A DNA stretch of 64,000 nucleotides from Candidatus Nitrosocaldus schleperae (GTDB taxonomy: Archaea; Thermoproteota; Nitrososphaeria; Nitrososphaerales; Nitrosocaldaceae), in NCBI GenBank assembly GCA_013538805.1, contig JABXGR010000003.1, positions 96,910 to 160,909 on the forward strand, given 5' to 3'. The position numbers and the translations under genes were made by a program. Position 1 is the first letter of the stretch. Each line of letters begins with the position of its first letter. Positions 46,112-55,578 of the stretch are shown piece by piece. The notes under the pieces were generated by a model. The model was not told the DNA's origin. It saw only the letters and a list, made by a program, of their open reading frames with translations, and did no database searches.

Positions 46112-48613
46112 TCATTTAACCTCGCTTACAACTGTACCCTGATCAGTCATCTCAAACTTGTAGAGATGATCAACATCAGCATCCTCAAATATCTCGCTAT
46201 CATGCGTTATGATTATTATCTGCCTAAGCGTTGAGCCCTCAGCAAGTAGCCCTATGAGTTCTACTATCGATGATCTCCTCTCCTCATCCAGATGTACTGT
46301 AGGTTCATCCATTATTATAAAGTCTAACTTATAGCCTCCCATGACATAGGCTATTGCAAACCTTAAGGCTAGTGCTATAGCAACCTTCTCCCCTCCGCTC
46401 ATAGATGCTAGATCTATCAGCCCTCTCCTCCCATAGCATGCTATGTTAACATCATTGCTACCTTCCTCCTCAACCAACTCTATCCTTGATACATCCATTG
46501 AGAATGCCCTAGCGTATTCAGATGCCTTATCAGATATATGCTGTAATGCCCAAGACCTTAGGCTCCTTGAAACTATGCTATTTCTATGGAATGCCTTCTC
46601 CCTTATCGTCTCAAGCATACTTGTATGGTTGTATGCATGCTCGAGCACTTTAAGAGTACTCCTTAGCCTCGCTAGTTCATTGCTGAGACCATCTAACCTG
46701 CTCTTTAGACCTGCAATCTCTCTATCCTTATCCCTCTCCAGCCTCTCAACCTCCTCTAGTTTACGCTTAATCCTCAGATACCTCTCCTCTGAGAATCCCT
46801 TACATTCCTCTGCTAGGCTCACTATCTTCTCAACAAATCCCTTACTATACTCATCTATAGCATACTCATCTATCTTGTATGCTTTGGATGAGATCATGGA
46901 TAATGCAATAGTTTTAGCATCATTCTCCAAGAAGACCTTTAACCTTCTGATCAATGCCTCTTCCTCCTCAACCTTCCTCCTCAACATCTCCAAATCATCC
47001 CTGCTCTTAATATCATTTCTATCAAGGAACCTTCTTGCCTTATTTATCTCCTCAAGCCTCATCTTATAATCATTTATCATTGTATTAATCTTGTCCATCT
47101 CAAGAGTAAGGTTGTATATCTTGCTACTTATGGCACTGATTTTATCAACCTCCCTACTTAGAGAGTTGACCTCCTCCTCCAATGCATAGATGCTGTTGAT
47201 ACTTGTCATATTACTCGTCTCTAGGAAGCCCTTAGCCTTATACAACTGCTCATTATAACCCTCTAACTCTCTTAGCATACCCTCAAGTCTTGAATATTCT
47301 ACATTAAGCAGGTTAAGTTCTCTTTCAGCATCTTGTATCCTTCTCCTCAACTCATTCTTATCGAGCAGGATGTCTATCCTCTCAACCTTGCTTTTGCATA
47401 CAGGGCATATACCATCCTTGAACTCAAGCTTAGATGCACATTCCATCAACCCCTTCAATCTACCTATCTCATTATTACTGTTAGAGATACTAACGCTCAA
47501 CTCCTGTAGCCTAGACCTCACCTTTGATAGTTCATCTGGAACATGCTTTAGCCTCTCAAGGGTAGATAAATGCATCTTTGCATTATTAAGAAGTCTCCTC
47601 TTATCATCTACTAGTTTATTCAGTGATTCAAGACTAGCCTTCTCCTGCTCATATCTGTTGATCTCCTTCTTAAGCCTATCAACCTTCTCCTCAGCACTAT
47701 CTAAAGATTCCTTTACCTCCTCCTCCTGCTCAACAAGCATCAAGTATTCCTTAGCCATACTAATTATAGACTTGATCTTTTCAACCTCCTCCTCTAAGTT
47801 CTTCTTCTTATCCCTTATGTAATCAAGTAGGTTTCCTATCATTAACGTTAAGCCTTCAAACCTATCCTTTCTGCCTTTCATCTCCTCATACTCTTTCTCC
47901 AGTATAGCCTTCTCCTCTACAACCCTCCTCCTCTCCTCCTCTATCCTTGAGATCATCTGCCTCATCATCTCAATATCCTTCTCATACCTCTCAACATCCC
48001 TTGCTAGTGTATCTCTATTGGTATCATCGTATCCATACACACTCCTCAACCTTGCCCTGAAACCATCTATAACATCCCTCATCAGTGTATAAGCATTATC
48101 TAATCTATCTATCCCTATTATTCTGTTTATAAGTTCCTTGAAGTCCTTGGGTTTATACTCAATTATCCTATCTATCTCGCCTTGCTGTATTATTGCAGCA
48201 ACCCTCATCTTATCATAATCTAAGCCAAGTATCCTTGCTATCTCATCACTCATAGACTCTCCAAACTGCTTCCTCTCCCCTGAAGCAAGCATCTTCCATG
48301 AGCCATTGACCAACTCATAGAGTATGCCAGACTCTAGTGTGCCTTTAGCATTGAGCCTCTTCTCAACCTTGTACCTCTTGCTATCTATTGAGAACTCTAG
48401 TATTAGGGAGGAGTGGTGTGCACCATGCCTTACAAGGTTCCTGTTGTTACGCCTTGTATGCTCACCATAGAGTGAATATGTTATACCATCTATAATCGAT
48501 GATTTGCCAGAACCATTCCTGCCTATGAATACGGTAACACCTTCACCAAACCTTATGGTTGTATCCTTGTGAGATATAAAGTCTACAAGTGTTATTCTAT
48601 CGATCATAAGCAT
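46112..48613 (-). CDS. rad50: DNA double-strand break repair ATPase Rad50
   Basis: SMC-like partner of Mre11 in break resection. 833 residues: Walker A GRNGSGKSS near the N-terminus, a long coiled coil with the zinc hook GICPVCKS (CxxC, about residue 405) at its apex, a returning coil, ABC signature SGGEKVAIAL and Walker B FIIMDEPTVHLDEERR. The length is typical of archaea. It starts 15 nt after mre11 on the same strand. No herA or nurA is adjacent here, unlike many archaea. Confidence 0.96.
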   Translation of the reverse strand: MLMIDRITLVDFISHKDTTIRFGEGVTVFIGRNGSGKSSIIDGITYSLYGEHTRRNNRNLVRHGAHHSSLILEFSIDSKRYKVEKRLNAKGTLESGILYELVNGSWKMLASGERKQFGESMSDEIARILGLDYDKMRVAAIIQQGEIDRIIEYKPKDFKELINRIIGIDRLDNAYTLMRDVIDGFRARLRSVYGYDDTNRDTLARDVERYEKDIEMMRQMISRIEEERRRVVEEKAILEKEYEEMKGRKDRFEGLTLMIGNLLDYIRDKKKNLEEEVEKIKSIISMAKEYLMLVEQEEEVKESLDSAEEKVDRLKKEINRYEQEKASLESLNKLVDDKRRLLNNAKMHLSTLERLKHVPDELSKVRSRLQELSVSISNSNNEIGRLKGLMECASKLEFKDGICPVCKSKVERIDILLDKNELRRRIQDAERELNLLNVEYSRLEGMLRELEGYNEQLYKAKGFLETSNMTSINSIYALEEEVNSLSREVDKISAISSKIYNLTLEMDKINTMINDYKMRLEEINKARRFLDRNDIKSRDDLEMLRRKVEEEEALIRRLKVFLENDAKTIALSMISSKAYKIDEYAIDEYSKGFVEKIVSLAEECKGFSEERYLRIKRKLEEVERLERDKDREIAGLKSRLDGLSNELARLRSTLKVLEHAYNHTSMLETIREKAFHRNSIVSRSLRSWALQHISDKASEYARAFSMDVSRIELVEEEGSNDVNIACYGRRGLIDLASMSGGEKVAIALALRFAIAYVMGGYKLDFIIMDEPTVHLDEERRSSIVELIGLLAEGSTLRQIIIITHDSEIFEDADVDHLYKFEMTDQGTVVSEVK

Positions 48614-48628
48614 GCACCTGATTATGCA

Positions 48629-49759
48629 TCATTTATCCATTACCGATCTACTCTCCTCAAACCTCTTCCATATCATCTCTACTGCTCCATCTACATCACC
48701 ATCACTAAGCAAAGGCAGCAACTCATTTATTGCAAGGTTGGCATAATCCTCATTAGCAAGCACATCCTTTGCAAGAGCAAAGAGTTCCTTATCTATATCT
48801 GGCTTAGCATTGTACAACCTACCAGCACTAGCCCTGCTTGTAATCTCAACCTCCCATGTATAGTGAAGGCATATATCGTTCAGTCTGGATAGTATGCTTG
48901 CTATCCTTGCACTATCAATACCCTTACCTTTTATCCTTACTGCTACTAAAGGTTTCTTCTTGAGCCCTTTTGCATCATCCATGACCTTCTTTATAAGATC
49001 GCCAAGCCTCTCATACTCTACAACATACTCCATATGCCTCCTTGATGATCTAACCTGTATGAAATCAACCCTTGCCTCGCTTCCAGATAGATCTACGATG
49101 CAGAAGCCCTTCTTGAACTCCCTTATACCTTCACCAGGAGTAGGGTCTATCGAGCCAGGATAGCATACTATACCATCTCCATAAGGCTTCATAGCATGGT
49201 CATGAAGGTGTCCCATGGCATAGTAGTTAAAGCCCAATGGGAGATCGTTCATGCTCAACTCATTAGCATATGGATGGAACTCCCCTAACCCTTGATGGAG
49301 CAGAAGTACCCTCCTCTTTGCATCAGCAAGGTTGATGCTCCTTAACTTTCTCCTCAAATCATCGCTCTCACTCTTCTTATGCTTATGGAAGCCTATGAGT
49401 AGCATATCCTTATGGATATGGGGCTTACCATCTCCTATGTAGGTTGCCATCCCAAGTTTGTGAAATACGTATGGGGATGGGGTATCCCTTACCCTGCTTA
49501 TATCATGCTCCCCTAGCGTAAAGAAGAACCTTATACCATGCTCGTTAAGCCTCTTCAACGCTTCACCAAGTCTGAGCATTGCAGTGCCAGATGGTTTTGG
49601 TGTATGGAATATATCCCCAGCATGTATAACAGCATCAACCTTATCCTTTACTGCAGCATCTATTGCCTCATTGAACGCTTCATACACATCATCCTCCCTC
49701 TCCTTAAGGTTGAACTGCATACAGCCTAGATGTGTATCTGATACATGCAGTATCTGCAT
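48629..49759 (-). CDS. mre11: DNA double-strand break repair nuclease Mre11
   Basis: Manganese-dependent endo/exonuclease. Phosphodiesterase motifs in order: SDTHLG, HAGDIFHT, GEHDISR (the usual GNHD, here with Glu), GHLHDH. 376 residues, with a C-terminal part that binds Rad50. First gene of the mre11-rad50 pair. The Asn-to-Glu change in the third motif is worth noting as this Asn normally contacts metal and phosphate. Confidence 0.94.
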   Translation of the reverse strand: MQILHVSDTHLGCMQFNLKEREDDVYEAFNEAIDAAVKDKVDAVIHAGDIFHTPKPSGTAMLRLGEALKRLNEHGIRFFFTLGEHDISRVRDTPSPYVFHKLGMATYIGDGKPHIHKDMLLIGFHKHKKSESDDLRRKLRSINLADAKRRVLLLHQGLGEFHPYANELSMNDLPLGFNYYAMGHLHDHAMKPYGDGIVCYPGSIDPTPGEGIREFKKGFCIVDLSGSEARVDFIQVRSSRRHMEYVVEYERLGDLIKKVMDDAKGLKKKPLVAVRIKGKGIDSARIASILSRLNDICLHYTWEVEITSRASAGRLYNAKPDIDKELFALAKDVLANEDYANLAINELLPLLSDGDVDGAVEMIWKRFEESRSVMDK

Positions 49760-49832
49760 GCATATAGTAGTCTGAGGCGGGTTAATAATGTTAACCCACA
49801 GAAGATATTATTCCTTGCTTTGTACCCAAATA

Positions 49833-50393
49833 TTATATTCCTCCTATTTGGGTATCTACCTCTACATCTACATCTACCTCTATAGCCCTGTTGAAGCACT
49901 TTACAGCCTCGTTCAACATCCCTAACTCAACCAGTACATTACCTTTGTTCCTCCACACCTTCGCATCTCTAGGATTCATCTTCAATGCTCTATCGAAGCA
50001 TGCAAGAGCATCCTCAAACCTCCTCATCCTGTAAAGTGCAACCCCCTTGTTATTCCATACTCCAGCATCCCTATCATCAATCTCTATAGCCTTATCAAAG
50101 CATGCTAGAGCCTCTTCTAACCTATTCATCTCAAGCAATACAACGCCCTTGTTGTACCATGCTTTCGCATTCCCATCATCAATCTCTATAGCCTTATCAA
50201 AGCATGCTAGAGCCTCTTCTAATCTGCCCAGACCGTATAGAGCAAAGCCTTTGAGGTTCCATATCATGCTATTCCTATCATCAATCTCTATAGCCTTATC
50301 AAAGCATGCTAGAGCCTCATCAAACCTACCAGATTCTATCAGGTGGTTACCTTTGCTGTAGAGCATCTTCACATTTTCCTTGCCAGAGTTCAT
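49833..50393 (-). CDS. tetratricopeptide repeat protein
   Basis: 186 residues made almost wholly of five 34-residue TPR units (GRFDEALACFDKAIEIDD and so on). The first three share identical DNA segments of roughly 40 bases spaced 102 bases apart (starts near 50076, 50178 and 50280), showing recent duplication or gene conversion. A protein-interaction scaffold; partners unknown. A small Asp/Val tail ends it. Confidence 0.85.
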   Translation of the reverse strand: MNSGKENVKMLYSKGNHLIESGRFDEALACFDKAIEIDDRNSMIWNLKGFALYGLGRLEEALACFDKAIEIDDGNAKAWYNKGVVLLEMNRLEEALACFDKAIEIDDRDAGVWNNKGVALYRMRRFEDALACFDRALKMNPRDAKVWRNKGNVLVELGMLNEAVKCFNRAIEVDVDVEVDTQIGGI

Positions 50394-50455
50394 TTAGAGT
50401 AGTAATCTCGGGGAACTATTTAGATTTTTCCCTATAGAGAGGGAATTATAATTTA

Positions 50456-51136
50456 TTACCCCCTGATACCTGTAATCTGCTTCCTGCTCTCTGCTATAAG
50501 ATCTGTTAACGCATTGAAGGCTCTAGCAACATCCTCCATCTTAACTATTATTATGGTATCTGTATAGCAACTCACAGTATCCTCTATGTTTATCCTCCTC
50601 CTAGCAAGTTGGTTGTAGAATACAAGTGCACATCCTGGGGTCTTTATTATCTCCTCTGGGCTCTGCACTATAATAGCAGCAAGGTCATCCTCAACCTCAA
50701 GCAGATACTCATTGAATACATCCTTCATCCTCTCCAGTATTATATCATCGAATATCATGGTTACAGAGTTTATGCCCTCAGATACGCTTATGAAAGAGTC
50801 ATAATGCTCCTTCAATGGTAGAGATATCTTCTCTATAGTGCTCCTACTCTTTACTATGGATATCTTTGCTACATCAGTCCTCACATTTATCTTGCTCTCT
50901 GCTATTATGCTCTCTATATCCTTGCTGGGCAGTGTGTAGTTATGTCTTATCCTCTTCAATGCTGTGATTATGCTCTCTATGCTTACATCCCTGTTTAGGA
51001 TGGCATCTACACTTGGCTTGATCATCCTTGCCATTGCACTGAAGTTACCATAGCCTCTCTGCAATGCATCCTGGAAGGCAAGATCGTTGTCGATTATTGC
51101 CTTGACAGTTTTAGTTATGTTCTGTCTGACCAACAT
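50456..51136 (-). CDS. ACT-domain-like regulatory protein
   Basis: 226 residues. The N-terminal ~75 residues are helical (VKAIIDNDLAFQDALQRGYGNFSAMARMI looks like a DNA- or protein-binding helical bundle), followed by two ACT-like halves (ISVSEGINSVTMIFDD, AALVF.., RRINIEDTVSCYTDTIIIVK). Resembles thaumarchaeal proteins with aspartokinase-type ACT regions. Divergent from argG, so a control role in amino acid synthesis is possible but unproven. Confidence 0.62.
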   Translation of the reverse strand: MLVRQNITKTVKAIIDNDLAFQDALQRGYGNFSAMARMIKPSVDAILNRDVSIESIITALKRIRHNYTLPSKDIESIIAESKINVRTDVAKISIVKSRSTIEKISLPLKEHYDSFISVSEGINSVTMIFDDIILERMKDVFNEYLLEVEDDLAAIIVQSPEEIIKTPGCALVFYNQLARRRINIEDTVSCYTDTIIIVKMEDVARAFNALTDLIAESRKQITGIRG

Positions 51137-51209
51137 TAGTCAATATCACCTATATTGGTAATCTAGGAACAAAAAATATAAATGTAGCGTTATCTGCAGA
51201 TTACACCCT

Positions 51210-52478
51210 ATGAGGGTTGCGCTGGCATACTCTGGAGGGCTAGATACATCTGTAGCGATAAGATGGTTACAGGTTAAGTATGGTTATGATGTTGTTACCG
51301 TAACTGTAGATGTTGGGCAAGGTGATGATCTCAAGGCTATAGAGGAGAGGGCAAAGGCTATAGGTGCTGTTAAGCACTACACCATAGATGCTAGAGAGGA
51401 GTTTGCTAGGGACTATGTTATGCCATGTATAAAGGCCAATGGGCTATATGAGGGCAAGTACCCTCTTGCTACTGCATTGGCAAGACCATTGATAGCAAGT
51501 AAGGTGGTTGATGTAGCAAGGAAGGAGGGTACAGATGTACTTGCACATGGGTGTACTGGCAAGGGTAACGATCAGGTTAGGTTTGATATAACGATGAGGG
51601 CACTGATGCCATCATGTACCATAATTGCACCCATAAGGGATATGAACATGACTAGAGATGTTGAGATAGAGTTTGCTAGAAGGGAAGGTATAGAGGTAGC
51701 ATCTGAAGCAAAGAGGTACAGCATAGACCAGAACCTTTGGGGAAGAGCAATAGAGGGAGGCAGTCTAGAGAGTGCAGACAAAGAGCCTGATGCAGATGCA
51801 TTCAGATGGGTCAATGTTGATCCAAAACTACTGCCAGATGATTCTGGCTATATGCATATAGAGTTTGATCATGGTATACCTGTTGCAATAGATGGTGTTA
51901 GGGCAGATGATGATGGAGATGGTAGAGGCATGGTAGAGATGATAGAGTATGCAAATGAGAAGGCTGGAAGATATGGCGTAGGCATAATAGATCACATAGA
52001 GGATAGGGTTGTGGGCATAAAGTCTAGGGAGGTTTATGAGGCACCAGCAGCCTTAACCATAATAGAGGCTCATAGGGAGTTGGAGAAGTTAGTGCTAACA
52101 AGCCATCAGTTGAGGTTCAAGCAGTTGGTTGAGCAGCAGTGGAGCATGCTTGTATACTCTGGTCTCTGGCTAGAGCCATTGATGGCAGATCTCAATAGGT
52201 TCATAGACTCTACCCAAGAGTATGTCAGTGGTAAGGTAACAGTGAAGATGTACAAGGGTGCATTCAGGGTAGTTGCAAGATCATCTCCATACTCTCTCTA
52301 TGATGAGGGTTTAGCAACATATGGCAAGGGCTCAACGTTCGATCAGAGCCTAGCAAGAGGGTTCGTTGAGCTCTGGGGGCTCCAGAGTATAGTTGCAAAT
52401 AGGGTTAGAGGCATCCAAACCCATCATCATGAAGATAGAGTGATGCAAGGGGTGGATGAGGTGAGCATGCATGGTTAA
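51210..52478 (+). CDS. argG: argininosuccinate synthase
   Basis: Joins citrulline and aspartate using ATP. AYSGGLDTSVAIRWL is the PP-loop, and GCTGKGNDQVRFD and SIDQNLWGRAIEGG are family hallmarks; 422 residues. Its end overlaps the lysW start by 8 nt (52471-52478), which ties arginine synthesis to the LysW-carrier cluster. A TATA-like AAAAAATATAAAT lies about 30 nt before the ATG. argH is elsewhere in the window (12188). Confidence 0.96.
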   Translation: MRVALAYSGGLDTSVAIRWLQVKYGYDVVTVTVDVGQGDDLKAIEERAKAIGAVKHYTIDAREEFARDYVMPCIKANGLYEGKYPLATALARPLIASKVVDVARKEGTDVLAHGCTGKGNDQVRFDITMRALMPSCTIIAPIRDMNMTRDVEIEFARREGIEVASEAKRYSIDQNLWGRAIEGGSLESADKEPDADAFRWVNVDPKLLPDDSGYMHIEFDHGIPVAIDGVRADDDGDGRGMVEMIEYANEKAGRYGVGIIDHIEDRVVGIKSREVYEAPAALTIIEAHRELEKLVLTSHQLRFKQLVEQQWSMLVYSGLWLEPLMADLNRFIDSTQEYVSGKVTVKMYKGAFRVVARSSPYSLYDEGLATYGKGSTFDQSLARGFVELWGLQSIVANRVRGIQTHHHEDRVMQGVDEVSMHG

Positions 52479-52644
52479 GGTTAGATGCTTAGAGTGTGAT
52501 AGGGAGTTGAATGTACCAGATGATGCTGTAGATGGCGAGATAGTTACATGTCCAGATTGTGGAGCGAACTACGAGGTTACTCATTCCGATGGCAAGATAA
52601 CGCTCAAGCCTGCAGAGAGCATAGGTGAGGATTGGGGTGAGTAG
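52471..52644 (+). CDS. lysW: amino-group carrier protein LysW
   Basis: 57-residue carrier. Intermediates of lysine (and often arginine) synthesis are attached to its C-terminal glutamate. The zinc knuckles CLEC and CPDC and the C-terminal EDWGE, the attachment motif, are complete. The start overlaps argG by 8 nt; lysX begins 6 nt after its stop. Missed by ORF cut-offs because of its size. Confidence 0.95.
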   Translation: MVKVRCLECDRELNVPDDAVDGEIVTCPDCGANYEVTHSDGKITLKPAESIGEDWGE

Positions 52645-52650
52645 CAGAGC

Positions 52651-53568
52651 ATGAGCAATGGCAGTAATGGTACATCCATCTCAATAGTGTTCGATAGGCT
52701 GAGATGGGAGGAGAAGGAGTTGTTGGATAAGGCACTTAAACTTGGCTATAATGCAAGGCTTGTTGATGCAAAAGACCTTGTATTCAGTACAGATGGAATA
52801 CTAAAGGATACCAATACCAATACTAGCAGTATCTACAAGCCAGACGGTATAAGCCTTGGGGATATTGTGATCCAGAGGTGTATAAGCCATTATAGAGGGC
52901 TGTACATAACTGCATGCCTTGAATCCCTTGGCATACCTACAATAAATAGGTATAGTGTTGCTGAGACCTGTGGTAATAAGTTGTTATGCTCACTAGCCCT
53001 TGCTAAACATGATGTACCAACACCAAGCACATACTTTGCATTCAGTGCTGAGAAGGCTATAGATATTGCAAATGGTCTAGGCTACCCAATAGTATTCAAG
53101 CCTATAGTTGGGAGTTGGGGGAGGCTAGTAATACCTGTGAAGGATAGGGAGATGATGGAGAGCATAGTTGAGATGAGGGAGGAGATGCCAAATCCATTGA
53201 GTAAGATATACTACTTGCAGGAGTATGTTAGGAGACCACCAAGGGATATAAGGGCAATAGTTGTTGGGGATAGGGTGGTAACAGCAGTCTACAGATACGC
53301 AGCAGAGGGGGAGTGGAAGACTAACATAGCAAGGGGAGGCAAGGCAGAGCCATGCCCAATAAGCAAAGAGTTGGAGGATATATGCTTGAGGGCTGCTGCA
53401 GCAGTAGGAGGGGGAGTGCTAGGCATAGATATAATGGAGGATGAGGCTAGAGGATTGCTTGTTCATGAGGTTAATAATACTGTAGAGTTTAGAGGAGCAG
53501 CAAGTGTTAGTAGCATTGATATAGCGCAGGAGATAGTTAGTTATGCTATGAAGGTGGTTAGAGCATGA
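52651..53568 (+). CDS. lysX: alpha-aminoadipate/glutamate-LysW ligase (LysX)
   Basis: ATP-grasp ligase that couples alpha-aminoadipate (or glutamate) to the C-terminus of LysW. ATP-grasp segments: GYPIVFKPIVGSWGRLV, YYLQEYVRRPPRDIRAIVVGD and LLVHEVNNTVEFRG. 305 residues. The first ~15 residues are Ser/Asn/Gly-rich. Whether it also serves arginine synthesis (ArgX role) cannot be read from sequence alone. Confidence 0.92.
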   Translation: MSNGSNGTSISIVFDRLRWEEKELLDKALKLGYNARLVDAKDLVFSTDGILKDTNTNTSSIYKPDGISLGDIVIQRCISHYRGLYITACLESLGIPTINRYSVAETCGNKLLCSLALAKHDVPTPSTYFAFSAEKAIDIANGLGYPIVFKPIVGSWGRLVIPVKDREMMESIVEMREEMPNPLSKIYYLQEYVRRPPRDIRAIVVGDRVVTAVYRYAAEGEWKTNIARGGKAEPCPISKELEDICLRAAAAVGGGVLGIDIMEDEARGLLVHEVNNTVEFRGAASVSSIDIAQEIVSYAMKVVRA

Positions 53569-54650
53569 GCATGAGTTCAAGCAATGGAGAGAAGAGGATA
53601 AGGGTTGGGGTTGTAGGGGCATCAGGATATGTTGGAGGAGAGTTGCTTAGACTACTTGTAACACATCCCAAGGTTGAGTTAGCAATGGTAACATCTAGAC
53701 AGTATGCTGGGGAGTATGTGCATAGAGTACATCCAAGCCTTAGAGGGTTCACAGAGATAACCTTCTCTCCCATGGATTTGGATAAGTTGGGTAGCAACTG
53801 TGATCTAGTATTCACAGCAGTGCCCCATGGCAAGGCCGTTGAGATAGTGAAGAAGTTATACGATAAAGGTGTAAGGATAGTAGATCTTAGTGCAGATTAC
53901 AGGCTCAAGGACCCTGAACTGTACAAGTACTACTACGGCTGGGACCATCCATACCCAGATCTCCTTAGCAAATCTGTATATGGCATACCTGAACTCCACA
54001 GGGATGAGATTAGGAATGCTAGACTTGTATCATGCCCTGGATGCATGGCTGTAACATCACTGCTAGCAATTGCTCCATTGGCTAAGCATGATCTTATCGA
54101 TCTTGACCATATAGTTGTTGATAGCAAGATAGGCTCATCTGGTGCTGGAGGCAAACCATCCTCTGGCACACATCATGCCATGCGTTATGGTGTAGTTAGA
54201 CCATACAAGCCTGTAAAGCATAGGCATACTGCAGAGATAGAGCAGGAGATCAGCCTTATAGCAGGGAGGAAGGTTAGTGTAAGCATGACCCCTCATGCAG
54301 TTAACATAGTTAGAGGCATACTATGCACAAACCATGCATTCTTGAAGAGGAGCACAAGTATACAGGAGTTGTGGAGAGCGTATAGAGGTATGTACAGGAA
54401 CGAACCCTTCATAAGGCTAATAAGGGATACCAAAGGTCTATACAAGTACCCAGATCCAAAGTTCGTAGTAGGCTCTAACTTCTGCGATGTTGGCTTCGAT
54501 ATAGATGAGAGGAACAACAGGGTAGTTGCATTATCTGCAAGTGATAACCTAATGAAGGGTGCTGCTGGCTCTGCTGTGCAGTGCATGAATGTGATGTATG
54601 GATTCAACGAGGTTGAGGGTCTGCTGATAACACCCCTGACCCCAGTCTGA
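53565..54650 (+). CDS. lysY: LysW-aminoadipyl/glutamyl phosphate reductase (LysY/ArgC)
   Basis: Reduces the LysW-bound acyl phosphate to the semialdehyde with NADPH. GVVGASGYVGGELLRLL is the Rossmann site; LVSCPGCMAVTSLLA holds the catalytic Cys and KHRHTAEIEQE the catalytic His region. 361 residues. The start overlaps the lysX stop by 4 nt (ATGA). Confidence 0.93.
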   Translation: MSMSSSNGEKRIRVGVVGASGYVGGELLRLLVTHPKVELAMVTSRQYAGEYVHRVHPSLRGFTEITFSPMDLDKLGSNCDLVFTAVPHGKAVEIVKKLYDKGVRIVDLSADYRLKDPELYKYYYGWDHPYPDLLSKSVYGIPELHRDEIRNARLVSCPGCMAVTSLLAIAPLAKHDLIDLDHIVVDSKIGSSGAGGKPSSGTHHAMRYGVVRPYKPVKHRHTAEIEQEISLIAGRKVSVSMTPHAVNIVRGILCTNHAFLKRSTSIQELWRAYRGMYRNEPFIRLIRDTKGLYKYPDPKFVVGSNFCDVGFDIDERNNRVVALSASDNLMKGAAGSAVQCMNVMYGFNEVEGLLITPLTPV

Positions 54651-54748
54651 TCTTTTGATGATTATGATATGATGTGATCTGTTATGATGATAAATATTAT
54701 GATCTCTAATATAGCAAACCTCACCATTAGAAGAAGGTGTGTAGTGCA

Positions 54749-55555
54749 ATGATAGTCATAAAGATAGGAGGGAGCATAGTAGATGGATTGCATGAAACTA
54801 CTCTACAGGATATACAGCATGTGTTAAGCAATGATAAACTTGTTATAGTTCATGGCGGAGGCAAGGAGGTAACAAGGATAGCAGGTAAGTTGGGCAAGGA
54901 GCAACGCTTTGTGGTCTCTCCAGGAGGTATAAGGAGTAGGTATACAGACAAGGAGACTATGGAGATATTTACAATGGTCATGGCTGGGAAGATAAACAAG
55001 GAGATAGTAAGCATGCTCCTAAAGCATGGGATAAGGGCTGTAGGTCTATCTGGAATAGATGCTAGCATTATAACTGCTGAGAGGAAGAAGAGGTTGGTAA
55101 TAATAGATGAGAGGGGTAGGAAGGTTGCAATAGAGGGAGGTTATACAGGGAAGATAAACAGGGTTGATACAGCACTACTTAACATGCTTCTATCATCTGA
55201 TTACACACCAGTAATAGCCCCAGTAGCAGTAGGGGATGAGTATGAGATGCTCAACGTTGATGGTGATAGGGCAGCAGCATACGTTGCTGGAGCATTGAAG
55301 GCTGATAGAGTGCTCTTCATGACAGATGTTAATGGGCTTATGATGGATGGCAAGTTGGTTGAGCATCTAACGCTGGATGAGGCTAAGAGGTTGCTCCCAA
55401 GGATAGGGCATGGGATGGAGAAGAAGGTTCTAGCATGTACTGAAGCATTGAGCATGGGTGTAAGGGAAGCAATAATAGCATCTGGCAAGGTTGAGAGCCC
55501 CATAAGTAGTGCACTCAAGCATATCAACTGTACAGTTATAAGCAATAGCATGTAG
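54749..55555 (+). CDS. lysZ: LysW-aminoadipate/glutamate kinase (LysZ/ArgB)
   Basis: Phosphorylates the LysW-bound side chain. Amino-acid-kinase motifs: VIKIGGSIVDG, IVHGGGKEV and a C-terminal region ILFMTDVNGLM. About 268 residues from ATG 54749 (MIVIKIGG), preceded by AGAAGGTG. A 98-nt gap separates it from lysY, the only large gap in the cluster; an internal promoter may lie there. Confidence 0.93.
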   Translation: MIVIKIGGSIVDGLHETTLQDIQHVLSNDKLVIVHGGGKEVTRIAGKLGKEQRFVVSPGGIRSRYTDKETMEIFTMVMAGKINKEIVSMLLKHGIRAVGLSGIDASIITAERKKRLVIIDERGRKVAIEGGYTGKINRVDTALLNMLLSSDYTPVIAPVAVGDEYEMLNVDGDRAAAYVAGALKADRVLFMTDVNGLMMDGKLVEHLTLDEAKRLLPRIGHGMEKKVLACTEALSMGVREAIIASGKVESPISSALKHINCTVISNSM

Positions 55556-55578
55556 TAGATGAGGAAGGAGGTATCAGC

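Noticed and set aside
50047..50361. Repetitive plus-strand ORF over the TPR gene
   Set aside because: Shadow of the homogenised TPR repeats; no start signal or promoter.
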